A DNA stretch of 64,000 nucleotides from Anaeromyxobacter sp. Fw109-5. Its GTDB lineage: Bacteria > Myxococcota > Myxococcia > Myxococcales > Anaeromyxobacteraceae. Positions 42,923 to 51,708 of this stretch are shown in pieces. Each line of letters begins with the position of its first letter. The first letter of the stretch is position 1. The translations under genes were made by a program, and so were the position numbers. The DNA is taken from NCBI RefSeq assembly GCF_000017505.1, contig NC_009675.1, forward strand, positions 4,220,501-4,284,500, given 5' to 3'. The notes beneath the pieces are model-generated. The model had not been told where the DNA came from. It was given only the letters and a program-made list of their open reading frames with translations, and searched no databases.

Positions 42923-43390
42923 ATGGGGAACGTCGTCTACCGGTCCGAGGCGAAGGTCGAGCGGGTGAAAGGGCCGTTGCGGCGGGCGTTCCTCCCGGGG
43001 GAGTCGGAACCGGTCACGTTCGGCGTGCACGGCGCGGTGGCCGAGCACTACGGCCGGCCGCCCGGTACGTTCGACCCGCACGCGACGACCATCGACTACG
43101 TCGTCGCGGCGACCGGCGGTTGACTGGCCGGGACCTTCGGAGGCGCGCTGGAGGCGCGCCAGATCCCGGCAGACGAGGGGAAGCTGGTCGGCCACGCGAC
43201 GGGCGAGGTCGAGCTCGAAGGGAAGGTGCTCGTGCTGAGGCGCATCCACGTCAGGCTCGAGCTGCGCGCGGCTCCGGAGCACCACGCGACGGCCGAACGG
43301 GTGCACGGCTTCTACGCCGACTCCTGTCCGCTCTACCGGAGCCTCCGCGCGGCCATCGGCATCACCACCGAGCTCGTGATCGTCGAGTAG
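42923..43390 (+). CDS. OsmC-family peroxidase, probable selenoprotein (in-frame TGA = Sec67)
   Basis: The ATG follows GGAGG. The frame gives 66 residues, a TGA at 43121-43123, then 88 more residues to TAG at 43390; total 155 with residue 67 read through. Both sides of the TGA are OsmC: TTIDYVVAATGG before and LAGTFGGALEARQIP after, continuing to C135 in YADSCPLYRSL, the conserved resolving cysteine. In the family the residue after GG at this place is the peroxidatic cysteine, so TGA replaces exactly that codon. A SECIS-like hairpin begins 3 bases after the TGA. Alternative: a TGC-to-TGA null mutation. Confidence 0.75.
43127..43170 (+). promoter_or_regulatory. Bacterial SECIS-like hairpin
   Basis: Lower stem GCCGGGA/TCCCGGC (43127-43133/43164-43170, 7 bp), internal loop (8 and 3 bases), upper stem GGCGCGC/GCGCGCC (43142-43148/43154-43160, 7 bp) and apical loop TGGAG. 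The GG in the loop is 27 bases after the TGA, inside the 16-37 base range known for bacterial SECIS elements recognised by SelB. Confidence 0.7.
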
Positions 43391-43407
43391 GCGGCGGGCG
43401 CCGGTGA

Positions 43408-44295
43408 CTACTGGCACTGGAACTCGATGACCGTCGCCTGCGGGTCGGTGGTGGGGCGGCCCAGCGCGATGCGCCCGCGAGCCGGCAGCATCAGCTCCTC
43501 CCGGCGCAAGCACCGCTCGGTCTCGCCGGCCGTCGCGACGTAGGTCCCGTTCGCGCTGTGGTCCACGAGGACGAAGTTGTCACGCCGCCTCTCGATGCGC
43601 GCATGGCGCCGGGAAGCCTGGCGATCGGCGACGACGACGTCCGAGCCCGGCTCGCGCCCGAGCGTGAGCACGCCGGCGCCGGCTCCGTCGAACCACCGCT
43701 CGCGCCCCGCGGACACGAGCCTCAACCGCGCGACGCGCTCGAGCACCACGCTCGGCCGGATGAGGGTCCGCTCTTCCTCCCGCTCCTCCCGCTCCCACAC
43801 GCACTCGAGGATCTCGACCGGCTCGCGCCGGCCCTTCACGGGCGCATGTCCGAGCCTGCGGGCGCTCCGGCGCAACCCCTCCTCGAGCCGGTCGACGACC
43901 TCGCGCGTGACGATGATCTGTCCCGATCTCGCGAGGCCGCCGATGCGCGCCGCCACGTTGACGGAGTCGCCGTACAGATCGCCCGCGCTCTCGAGCACGC
44001 GGCCGAAGTGGCAGCCGACGTGGATGCCGAGCGACGACTCGGGGCCCTGCTCCAGGCCCGTGAGCTGCATCGCCTGCGCCGCGCGCACCGCGGCGTTGGC
44101 GTCGGCGAAGGCGCACATCAGGCCGTCGCCGAGGTGCTTGATGACCCTTCCGCCGTTCACGCCGGCCGCGAGCTCGATGCGGCGGAGACGCTGGCTGATC
44201 CGGGCGTGCGCCTGCTCGTCGCCGAGCGCCTCGTAGAGCCGCGTGCTGCCGGTGACGTCGACGAACAGCACGGCACATGTCCGGGGAGCGTTCAT
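43408..44295 (-). CDS. Class III nucleotidyl cyclase with C-terminal FHA domain
   Basis: The product has 295 residues: a class III cyclase catalytic domain (LFVDVTGSTRLYEALGD metal site, HLGDGLMCAFAD, GDSVNVAARI) at 1-165 and an FHA phosphothreonine-binding domain at about 195-290 (LGREPGSDVVV, SRRHARIE, SANGTYV). It probably makes cAMP in response to a Ser/Thr kinase signal. Cytoplasmic, no membrane segment. Confidence 0.88.
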   Translation of the reverse strand: MNAPRTCAVLFVDVTGSTRLYEALGDEQAHARISQRLRRIELAAGVNGGRVIKHLGDGLMCAFADANAAVRAAQAMQLTGLEQGPESSLGIHVGCHFGRVLESAGDLYGDSVNVAARIGGLARSGQIIVTREVVDRLEEGLRRSARRLGHAPVKGRREPVEILECVWEREEREEERTLIRPSVVLERVARLRLVSAGRERWFDGAGAGVLTLGREPGSDVVVADRQASRRHARIERRRDNFVLVDHSANGTYVATAGETERCLRREELMLPARGRIALGRPTTDPQATVIEFQCQ

Positions 44296-44321
44296 CGGGG
44301 CTCGTTCGTGCTTCGCGTGCC

Positions 44322-45038
44322 TCAGCCGATCCGGCCGGTTTCGTAGATCGCGGCGAGCTGCTGCTCGACGTCGGGCGGCAACCCCCACGCGGCGAGCGAG
44401 GCGATCGTCGCGCGCCTGTCGTAGTCGACGCGCATCAGCGAGGGGACGCCGTCCTCGAGGATCGCGTAGGCCGCGCGCGGATCGCCGTCGCGCTGCAGCC
44501 CCACCGATCCCGGGTTCACGACGAGCTTGTTCCCGAGCGGCAGGATGACGGGGAGGTGCGTGTGCCCGACCAGGATGAGGTCGGCGTCGACGCGCTCCAC
44601 CGCTCGCCGCCAGCCGTCCACGTCCGTCGCGGGCAACCACTGGTACAGGGGATCGTCGGGCGCCGCGTGGAGCAGCGCGACGCGCCGGCCGTCGAGCTCG
44701 ACCGACGCCCGGAGCGGCAGCGCGCCGACCCATCGCCGCTCGTCCTCGGTGAGCATCGGGACCGTGAGCCGGCGCGTCTCCTCGGACAGGCGGCGGAACT
44801 CGGGGGACGCTCCGCAGGTGGTCTCGAACGCGACCGCCGTGTCGTGATTCCCACGCACCGTGAACGTCGCGTTCGCGCGCACCCACCGCAACGTCTCCAC
44901 CGGAGAGGGCCCGTAGTCGACGATGTCGCCCAGGCACAGCACCTGCTCCACGCGCTCGCGGGCCACGACGGCGCGGAGCGCGGGCCAGTTGCCGTGGAGG
45001 TCGGAGATCACGAGCACGCGCACCGCGCACCTCGACAC
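44322..45038 (-). CDS. YfcE-like metallophosphoesterase
   Basis: The product has 238 residues (GTG start; a second GTG five codons later is possible). Metal motifs are ISDLHGN, LGDIVDYG, RGNHD, LLHAAP and GHTHLP, all intact, unlike the broken gene at 27 kb. Probable phosphodiesterase. It is followed by the cyclase gene, so cyclic nucleotide turnover is conceivable. Confidence 0.85.
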   Translation of the reverse strand: MSRCAVRVLVISDLHGNWPALRAVVARERVEQVLCLGDIVDYGPSPVETLRWVRANATFTVRGNHDTAVAFETTCGASPEFRRLSEETRRLTVPMLTEDERRWVGALPLRASVELDGRRVALLHAAPDDPLYQWLPATDVDGWRRAVERVDADLILVGHTHLPVILPLGNKLVVNPGSVGLQRDGDPRAAYAILEDGVPSLMRVDYDRRATIASLAAWGLPPDVEQQLAAIYETGRIG

Positions 45039-45165
45039 GCGTCATGACGACAGCCCATGGCGCGTGCAATGCGCGCTGGGCCGGCGGGAGCTCGGCCAGC
45101 GGTAGCTCCACCGCCCGCTCAGCAGGCTCCTGGCCCACGCCGCGCCGACGCGCCAGCTCGTCCGG

Positions 45166-45381
45166 TCACGCCCGCGAGTGCTTCTCCCAGTCCTCGAGCA
45201 GAGCGTCGCGGACGGCCTTCACGCTCGCGTGCGTCGCGTCGCAGCACGTCTCGTTCTGGCAACGCGGGCACCCCTCGACGTGCAGCTGCAACGCCGCGAA
45301 CATCCACTCGGCCGCCCCGAGGAGCGTGCTGCGCCGGAACTCGAGATGCGCCGCGAGATCGGCCTTCGTACGCGCCACCAT
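45166..45381 (-). CDS. Small cysteine-rich protein, 71 aa
   Basis: The ATG at 45381 gives a helical product with GCPRCQNETCCDATH: five cysteines and two nearby histidines, suggesting metal or redox binding. Longer upstream frames are not supported. Function unknown. Confidence 0.6.
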   Translation of the reverse strand: MVARTKADLAAHLEFRRSTLLGAAEWMFAALQLHVEGCPRCQNETCCDATHASVKAVRDALLEDWEKHSRA

Positions 45382-45635
45382 GCTCAACGCGTAACCTCTG
45401 GCGCTTCGTACGGGAAGGAGGCATGGCGCCCCACCGCACCCGGGAGATCGACTCTCCTCGTCCGGTGGCCCTTTCGAGACGCGCGAGCCTTCCGCCGTCG
45501 GAGGCGCGCCCCACTTGACCACGGCTCCGCGACCGACGTCTCCCCGCTCGGACGAAGCGCTCCCGCGCCGTCACGCTGGCCGCGAGGACTGCATCGAGCG
45601 CTGCTGGGCGATATGCTCCTCACAGGGTGGAAGCG

Positions 45636-46451
45636 ATGGTCTCGCACCCTCGCGCCGTCGTCCTCTCCGCGGTGATCGCGGTGCTCCCTGGCTTCGCCGG
45701 GGGGCAGGACGCCGGTGTCTCGTCGAGCTCGCGGTCGGGTCCGATCCTCGTCGACGTCCAGGAGCAGGTCGCGCAGGCCGAAGAATGGGCCACGCAGACC
45801 GGAGAGGAGCCGGCCTCTCCTCCGGCTGCACCGCCGGAAGAGCTCCCTCCGCCCGCTCCATCGCAGGTTCCCGAGCCGCCCTCGAGCGAGCCCCCGTCGA
45901 CCTCGTCGGTCCCGGAAGGCCAGTGGGTCTACACGCAGCAGTACGGCTGGATCTGGATGCCGTACGCGGACGACTTCATCTACGTACCGCCCGCTGGATA
46001 CGGCGCGCCGTACATGTACGTGTACTATCCGTACTACGGCTGGACGTGGCTCGTCGCGCCGTGGGTCTGGGGCTGGGGACCGTGGCCGTACTTCGGCGCT
46101 TACGGCCCGACCCACTTCGCCTGGTACGGGTATGGCTGGTGGCGGTACCCGGGTTACTGGCCTCACGGACACGCCTCTCGCCACGGGCATGTGCCCCCTC
46201 ACGGCGTGAGCCCTTTCCCCGGTGCGCGTCCCGGCGTACGCCCGTACCCCGGCATCCGTCCTTCCCCCGGCGTTCGTCCCGCGCCGGCGCCGTTCCGCGG
46301 CAGCGCCCCCTCGCGCGCCATGGGACCCGCCCCCCAGCGCGGCGGCGGAGCCGCTCACTGGGGTGCCCCGACCGTCCGAGGAGGGGGTCCCGCGGGAGCG
46401 GTCCGCGGCTCTGGCGCTCGCCCTGCGCCGGTCAGGGGCGCTCAGCGGTAG
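45636..46451 (+). CDS. Exported Pro/Tyr/Trp-rich protein
   Basis: The product has 271 residues: a signal peptide (cleavage near GFAGG), a Pro/Glu-rich segment (about 65-115), a remarkable aromatic block at about 120-185 (GQWVYTQQYGWIWMPYAD, then many Tyr/Trp) and a Pro/Gly/Arg-rich tail with RPGVRPYPGIRPSPGVRP repeats. Composition suggests a structural surface or matrix protein. An ATG was preferred to a GTG three codons upstream. Confidence 0.7.
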   Translation: MVSHPRAVVLSAVIAVLPGFAGGQDAGVSSSSRSGPILVDVQEQVAQAEEWATQTGEEPASPPAAPPEELPPPAPSQVPEPPSSEPPSTSSVPEGQWVYTQQYGWIWMPYADDFIYVPPAGYGAPYMYVYYPYYGWTWLVAPWVWGWGPWPYFGAYGPTHFAWYGYGWWRYPGYWPHGHASRHGHVPPHGVSPFPGARPGVRPYPGIRPSPGVRPAPAPFRGSAPSRAMGPAPQRGGGAAHWGAPTVRGGGPAGAVRGSGARPAPVRGAQR

Positions 46452-46539
46452 CGCCGACCGGCGCCAGCGCGCGGGGCGTCCGCTGTCGCGGGCAAGGCCG
46501 CCGTCCGCAAGACCCGCCGCGGACCGAGCAGCGCGCGAG

Positions 46540-47256
46540 CTAGCCGGCGAGGAGGCCGCCGTCGACGACGAGCGTGTGCCCCGTCACGTAGCGGTTCGTC
46601 ATGAGGAACACGATCGCGTGCGCGATGTCGTCCGCCTGTCCGAACCTGCGCGCCGGCAGCGCTGGCGACTCGGCCCATGCGGCGAGCGCCGCTCGCTTCT
46701 CTCCGTGAAGAGGCGTGTCGACCAGGCCCGGCATCACCACGTTCACGCGCAGCGGCGCCAGCTCCAGGGCGAGCGCCCTTCCGAAGCTCACGATCGCCCC
46801 GTTCGCGGCGGCCGGGAACGAGGTCCCCTTCGGCGGCCTCGCCGCGCCGGCGCCCGACAGCAGGGTGATGGACCCGCGCTCGCGGATCCGGGGCACGGCC
46901 GCACGGGTCACGGTCACGTAGCCTCTGAGCTTGTCCAGGCTGCGCTCGAGCTGCTCGGCGGTGAGCTCGGCGATCGGCCCCGAGAACTCGTATTCGTCGC
47001 CCACCGCGGTGAGGACCAGGTGGTCGATGGCGCCGACGGCGGACATCGCGCGGCCCACCGCGGCCTCGTCGAGCATGTCCATCGCGACTGCGCGTGTCGT
47101 TCCAGGGACCGCCCTCGCGGCCTCGTCCAGCCGCGCCTGCGACCGGCTGAGCAGGACCGTGGTGGCGCCCTGCGCTGCCGCCGCCTTCGCGGTGGCGAGC
47201 CCGATGCCGGAGCTCGCCCCCACGATCGCGACCGTCTGCCCTGCCAGCTCGCTCAC
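46540..47256 (-). CDS. Short-chain dehydrogenase/reductase
   Basis: From a GTG start the product has 238 residues. Rossmann motif GASSGIG is intact. The usual catalytic YxxxK reads FPAAANG in this protein, so the active-site Tyr and Lys appear to be missing; the NNAG motif is LTAVG. It is divergent from a TetR gene with twin operators between them. Confidence 0.82.
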   Translation of the reverse strand: MSELAGQTVAIVGASSGIGLATAKAAAAQGATTVLLSRSQARLDEAARAVPGTTRAVAMDMLDEAAVGRAMSAVGAIDHLVLTAVGDEYEFSGPIAELTAEQLERSLDKLRGYVTVTRAAVPRIRERGSITLLSGAGAARPPKGTSFPAAANGAIVSFGRALALELAPLRVNVVMPGLVDTPLHGEKRAALAAWAESPALPARRFGQADDIAHAIVFLMTNRYVTGHTLVVDGGLLAG

Positions 47257-47320
47257 GTGAGCTCCCCCTCCCCCGCCTCCGGCGCGCGCCAGGCCGATCT
47301 TCCTTCGGAGCCGCTCCATT

Positions 47321-47360
47321 AGACAGGTCTGTCTCTTGAGTGGGTAAAGACAGGTCTGTA
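47321..47360. promoter_or_regulatory. Twin TetR operators
   Basis: AGACAGGTCTGT occurs at 47321-47332 and again at 47348-47359, 27 bases apart, in the gap between the SDR and TetR genes. The arms ACAG/CTGT form a dyad. Confidence 0.75.
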
Positions 47361-47370
47361 TCTTGTCAAG

Positions 47371-47994
47371 GTGCCCCGCCCCGCACGCCCCGCGACACGC
47401 GGGACGGCCTCCCCCGAGCCGCGCGACCGGCTGCTCGATACGGCCGGCCGCCTGTTCTACAAGCACGGCTTCCGCGCCGTGGGCATCGACCGCATCCTCG
47501 CCGAGTCGGGCGTGGCCAAGATGACGCTGTACCGGCACTTCGCCTCCAAGGACGAGCTCATCGCGGCGTACCTGGAGCGAGCCGACCGGGAGTTCTGGGA
47601 ATGGGCGGAGTCGGCGATGGCGGCGGCTCGCACGCCGGAAGCCCGACTCCTGGCGCTGTTCGACGCGCTGGCCCGGCACACCACCAGCGCCGAGTGCCTC
47701 GGCTGTCCATTCCAGGGCGCGGCGCTGGCGTTTCCCGAGCTCGAGCACCCCGGCCACCGGCGGGCGCTCCGGAACAAGCTCGCGGTCCGGGACCGGCTGG
47801 CCTCGATGGCGAAGCAAGCTGGCCTCCGTTCCTCCGAGTCACTCGCCGCGCAGCTGCTGCTCCTCATGGATGGGGCGTGGGTCGCCGCCCGCGTGTTCGG
47901 CCCGGGGGACAATCCTGGGGCCAGCGTCGGCCAGGCCGCCCGGGCGCTCATCGAGGCACATCGGCGCGCGTCGACGAAGCCCTCTCGCGGGTGA
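47371..47994 (+). CDS. TetR-family repressor
   Basis: The product has 207 residues (GTG start). HTH: RLFYKHGFRAVGIDRILAES and AKMTLYRHFASKDEL. The ligand domain contains CLGCPF, a Cys pair that could respond to electrophiles or metals. It most likely represses itself and the divergent SDR through the twin operators. Confidence 0.88.
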   Translation: MPRPARPATRGTASPEPRDRLLDTAGRLFYKHGFRAVGIDRILAESGVAKMTLYRHFASKDELIAAYLERADREFWEWAESAMAAARTPEARLLALFDALARHTTSAECLGCPFQGAALAFPELEHPGHRRALRNKLAVRDRLASMAKQAGLRSSESLAAQLLLLMDGAWVAARVFGPGDNPGASVGQAARALIEAHRRASTKPSRG

Positions 47995-48076
47995 TGAGGC
48001 TCGAGGCTGCGACGTCGCGGCGGACCAGGGAGCCTCGACCGCCGCTCGCTCGCCCCCGGCCGCGCTCGCGGGCGCT

Positions 48077-48466
48077 TCAGCCGGCGGGGCAGCAGTTCGG
48101 CGGGGGCGTGACGACGTCCGAGCCGTCCGTCTGAGCCTGGCACGAGGAGCGACCGCCGGAGGCAGCGGTGCACAGGCACGCCCACGCAGAGTCGTCGTCT
48201 CCGAGCGTGCACTCGCGCGAGCTCGACCCGCAGCGTTCGTCGTACTCCGCCCGGCCGTCCACCATCCGCAGCGAGACGCTGCAAGATTCGGCTCCGGTCC
48301 CCCCATCGTCAGGAGTCGCCGGGCTCGCCGGAGCCGCGGGAGCGGCAGGTGACGCGGGGGCGGCGACCCCGGTGTCGCTGTCCGGCTCTGCTGGCGATGG
48401 CTCGGAGCGACCACAGGCAGGCAACAGCGTGATCGCGAGTGCGACCCACGACAGTGTGCGCTTCAT
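48077..48466 (-). CDS. Small cysteine-rich lipoprotein
   Basis: The product has 129 residues. Signal MKRTLSWVALAITLLPAC gives lipidated C18; an Ala/Pro linker is followed by a domain with nine cysteines, including ACLC and NCCPAG. A closely similar signal and 5' flank occur at about 60.5 kb. Function unknown. Confidence 0.75.
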   Translation of the reverse strand: MKRTLSWVALAITLLPACGRSEPSPAEPDSDTGVAAPASPAAPAAPASPATPDDGGTGAESCSVSLRMVDGRAEYDERCGSSSRECTLGDDDSAWACLCTAASGGRSSCQAQTDGSDVVTPPPNCCPAG

Positions 48467-48509
48467 GAGGTGTGAGACCGCGCCGCCGCGCGGATCTGAC
48501 CGCCGGGCG

Positions 48510-49499
48510 TCACCCGCGCGTTCCAGCGCCGCCCCCTCGCGCGGTCTCGGCGGCTCGCGGTTCGGTGGGCGTCCTCGCCGGCGGTCTCGCCGCGAGCGTC
48601 GGAAGGCGGCGGAGCACGTCCTTGAGGCGCGGGCCAGCGAACTCGACGAAGGCGCGGACCTTCGGCGCGACGAGGCGCGACTGCGGGTGGACGAGCTGCA
48701 CCGAGACCGGCGGCGCCGTGTAGGCGGCGAGCACCGGCGCGAGACGGCCGGCCGCGATCCTCTCCGCGACGATGAAGGAGGGGGAGATGGTGATGCCGTC
48801 CCCGGCCTCGGCGGCCTCGAGGGCGGCGAAGGCGTCGTTGACCTCGAACCGCGGCTGCACCGCGATCCGGGAGCTTTCCGCGCCGTCGACGAACCGCCAC
48901 TCCCGGTTCGGCATGAGGCCGGTGAACGCGATGACGGAGTGTCGCTTGAGCTCGGCCGGGGAAGCCGGAGCGCCATGCTTCGCCAGGTACTCGGGGCTGG
49001 CGACGAGGACACGTTGCACCTCGCCGATCCGTCGGGCGACGAGCGACGAATCCGGCAGCTGGCCGATGCGCACGGCCACGTCGATGCCTTCCTCGACCAG
49101 GTTGACCACGCGATCGACCAGCATCAGCGAGGCGGTGACGCGCGGATGGTTCCGGAGGAACTCGGTCACGACCGGCGCCATGGCGGAGCGGCCGAACGTC
49201 ACCGAGGTGGTGACGGTGAGATGGCCGGAGGGCGCCGCGCTGTCTCCCGCGGCCTCCCGCTCCGCCTCCTCCAGATCGCCGAGGAGAGGCTTCGCGCTCT
49301 CGAGGAAGCGGAGCCCCGCCTCCGTGAGGCGGAGGCTGCGCGTCGTCCGGTTGAACAGCCGGACGCCGAGCCGCCGCTCGAGCGAAGCCACCGCCCGCGT
49401 CACGGCGGGAGGCGAGATGCGGAGCCGCGCGCCCGCCTTGGCGAAGCTGCCGGCGTCGGCGACGGCGACGAATACCTCCATCTCGTGCAGGCGATCCAC
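48510..49499 (-). CDS. LysR-family transcriptional regulator
   Basis: The product has 329 residues from the GTG giving [36 protein letters not shown] and a CrgA-like effector domain; the C-terminal 30 residues are a basic, Pro/Ala-rich extension. Divergent from the dehalogenase-like hydrolase. Confidence 0.88.
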   Translation of the reverse strand: MDRLHEMEVFVAVADAGSFAKAGARLRISPPAVTRAVASLERRLGVRLFNRTTRSLRLTEAGLRFLESAKPLLGDLEEAEREAAGDSAAPSGHLTVTTSVTFGRSAMAPVVTEFLRNHPRVTASLMLVDRVVNLVEEGIDVAVRIGQLPDSSLVARRIGEVQRVLVASPEYLAKHGAPASPAELKRHSVIAFTGLMPNREWRFVDGAESSRIAVQPRFEVNDAFAALEAAEAGDGITISPSFIVAERIAAGRLAPVLAAYTAPPVSVQLVHPQSRLVAPKVRAFVEFAGPRLKDVLRRLPTLAARPPARTPTEPRAAETARGGGAGTRG

Positions 49500-49522
49500 C
49501 GGCGTTCCCCGCGCGCAAGGGT

Positions 49523-49540
49523 GTATTCCGCGCCGCATAC
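49523..49540. promoter_or_regulatory. Possible LysR operator
   Basis: GTAT-N10-ATAC (49523-49526/49537-49540) in the gap between the LysR gene and the divergent hydrolase. Confidence 0.35.
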
Positions 49541-49614
49541 GTTCCCGCAACCGGCCGATGACGCCATCTCTCCTCCGGCGGGCACGAGGCCCGTACAACC
49601 CACGGAGGTGCGAG

Positions 49615-50550
49615 ATGCGGACGTCCCTTGCCCATTCCCCCGAGCCCCGTCGCCCCGCGGCGGCCGACGCACCGTTCGCGTCCGAGGCGAACCAGGTTCG
49701 CTACAGGAGCGTCGAGCTCCAGGGGGTCGAGGTGTTCTACCGCGACGCCGGGCACGCGGACGCGCCGGCGGTGCTCCTGCTGCACGGGTTTCCAAGCTCG
49801 TCGCACATGTTTCGCGGGCTCATCCCGGCGCTCGCCGACCGCTACCGCGTGATCGCCCCGGACTATCCCGGCTTCGGCCACTCGGCCGCGCCGGAGCGCG
49901 GGCACTTCGCGTACACGTTCGACCGCTTCGCGAGCATCGTCGGCGAGCTGACCGACGCGCTCGGGCTCGAGCGGTACGCGCTGTACGTGATGGACTACGG
50001 CGCGCCGGTCGGCTTCCGCCTGGCGACGGCGCATCCCGAGCGGGTGAGCGCGATCGTCGTCCAGAACGGCAACGCGTACGAGGAGGGCCTGGAGCGCTTC
50101 TGGGATCCCATCAAGGCGTACTGGAGCTCCGGGAGCGAGGAGCACCGAGAGGCGCTCCGCTGGCTCACGTCGCTCGCGGCGACCCGCTGGCAGTACACGC
50201 ACGGCGAAGCGGACGCCACGCTCGTCAGCCCCGACGCGTGGACCTTCGACCAGGCGCTGCTCGATCGCCCGGGGAACGCGGAGATCCAGCTCGACCTCTT
50301 CTACGACTATCGCACCAACCTCCCGCTGTACCCGGCGTGGCAGGCGTACTTCCGCGAGCAGGCGCCGCCGATGCTGGTGGTCTGGGGCAGGAACGACGAG
50401 ATCTTCGTCGCAGCGGGCGCGGAGCCGTACACGCGGGACGATCCGCGGGCGGAAGTCCACATGCTCGACGCCGGCCACTTCGCCCTCGAGACCCACGGCC
50501 CGGAGATCGCGCGCCTCATGCGCCGCTTCCTGGCCAAGCAGGTGAAGTGA
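49615..50550 (+). CDS. Alpha/beta hydrolase, haloalkane dehalogenase/epoxide hydrolase-like
   Basis: The product has 311 residues. Oxyanion motif HGFPSSS, nucleophile D127 in [10 protein letters not shown] (Asp instead of Ser, as in dehalogenases and epoxide hydrolases), acid in VWGRNDEIF and catalytic His in DAGHFALE. Substrate unknown. Probable target of the divergent LysR regulator. Confidence 0.85.
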   Translation: MRTSLAHSPEPRRPAAADAPFASEANQVRYRSVELQGVEVFYRDAGHADAPAVLLLHGFPSSSHMFRGLIPALADRYRVIAPDYPGFGHSAAPERGHFAYTFDRFASIVGELTDALGLERYALYVMDYGAPVGFRLATAHPERVSAIVVQNGNAYEEGLERFWDPIKAYWSSGSEEHREALRWLTSLAATRWQYTHGEADATLVSPDAWTFDQALLDRPGNAEIQLDLFYDYRTNLPLYPAWQAYFREQAPPMLVVWGRNDEIFVAAGAEPYTRDDPRAEVHMLDAGHFALETHGPEIARLMRRFLAKQVK

Positions 50551-50664
50551 TGCGGTCCGCCCAGGTCTCGCACGCGTGCATTGCGGGCAGAACGCGACCG
50601 GCGAAATGGTTCCTTCCGCGACGCGCCGGTGCCCGCGGTCGCCGGCGGTCGTTACGGTCGTCGC

Positions 50665-51462
50665 ATGATCTCTCGTCCTGAACCGACCCCAGACCTCGAG
50701 GTCCGCGTCACCTACATCGGCGGGCCCACCGCGCTCATCGAGGTCGGGGGGCTCCGCCTCCTGACCGACCCGACCTTCGATCCCGCGGGCACGCGCTTCC
50801 GCCTCACCACCAAGCTCGCTGGCCCAGCGCTCGCGCCCGGCGCGCTCGGGCGCGTCGACGCGGTGCTCCTCAGCCACGACCAGCATCCGGACAACCTCGA
50901 CGACGCCGGCCGGGGAGTCCTTTCGCGCGCCGGGGTCGTGCTCACCACGCGGGCGGGCGCCAGCCGCCTGGGCGCGAACGCCGTCGGTCTCGCTCCCTGG
51001 GAGGCGTACGCGCTCCTCGGGACCGGCGGACGCGTCCGCGTCACGGCGGTCCCAGCCCGTCACGGACCCGCCGAGCTCGTGTCGCGCATCGGCGACGTCA
51101 CCGGGTTCGTCGTATCGCGCGAGGGCGCGGGGGCGGGCGCGCTCTACGTCTCCGGCGACACCGTCTTCTTCGACGGCGTGGCCGAGATCGGTCGCCGGTT
51201 CGAGCTCGGCACCGCGTTCCTCCACCTCGGCGCGGTCCGGCTCCCGGATTACGGCCCGGAGCGCGTGACGATGGACGCGGAGGAGGCGGTCTTCGCCTTC
51301 GAGAACCTCGGCGCGCAGAGGTTCGTGCCGCTGCACTTCGAGGGCTGGAGCCACCTGCGCGAGTCGCGCGAGCAGCTCCGCGCCGTGTTCGACCGCAAGG
51401 GGATCGCGGACCGGGTCGTGTGGCTCGAGCCGGGGCGGACGATCTCGCTGGGGCACGACTGA
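50665..51462 (+). CDS. Metallo-beta-lactamase-fold hydrolase (UlaG-like)
   Basis: The product has 265 residues. The metal site LLSHDQHPDNLDDAG, a second His in PARHGP, YVSGDTVFF and a late PLHFEGW are the UlaG/L-ascorbate lactonase-like pattern. Substrate unknown. Confidence 0.82.
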   Translation: MISRPEPTPDLEVRVTYIGGPTALIEVGGLRLLTDPTFDPAGTRFRLTTKLAGPALAPGALGRVDAVLLSHDQHPDNLDDAGRGVLSRAGVVLTTRAGASRLGANAVGLAPWEAYALLGTGGRVRVTAVPARHGPAELVSRIGDVTGFVVSREGAGAGALYVSGDTVFFDGVAEIGRRFELGTAFLHLGAVRLPDYGPERVTMDAEEAVFAFENLGAQRFVPLHFEGWSHLRESREQLRAVFDRKGIADRVVWLEPGRTISLGHD

Positions 51463-51554
51463 CGCCTCAGCTCCGGTCCCTGGCATGCCTCGCCTCGAGG
51501 TTGGCTCTTCGCGTTGCACTGCTCGCGAAGTGGGTCGACGATACGCCGACGCCC

Positions 51555-51697
51555 GACCCAGAGTAATGACGTTCTTGCTGTGACGCGCCAGCGGTCGCTA
51601 CAGGGTCGCAAACGCTGTCGCATCGCGCACTTGCGCCCGCCTTCCGTGACGCGGTCCTCGTCCCTCACCATGCGTCACGAGCTACTCTGGGTTGGGG
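51555..51697. repeat. Dispersed repeat, copy A
   Basis: This stretch aligns with 53314-53440 in the same orientation; the core AACGCTGTCGCATCGCGC is identical at 51611 and 53358, with further matches to both sides (GACCCA at the left end; GCGTCACGAGC and CTGGG at the right end). The two copies flank the MBL/TetR gene pair. Confidence 0.75.
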
Positions 51698-51708
51698 TGC
51701 TCGCCGCG

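Noticed and set aside
45391-45412. Another GTAACC...CGTACG promoter of the ECF class
   Set aside because: Spacing is only 10 bases instead of 15-16 and no gene follows in the right direction at a suitable distance.
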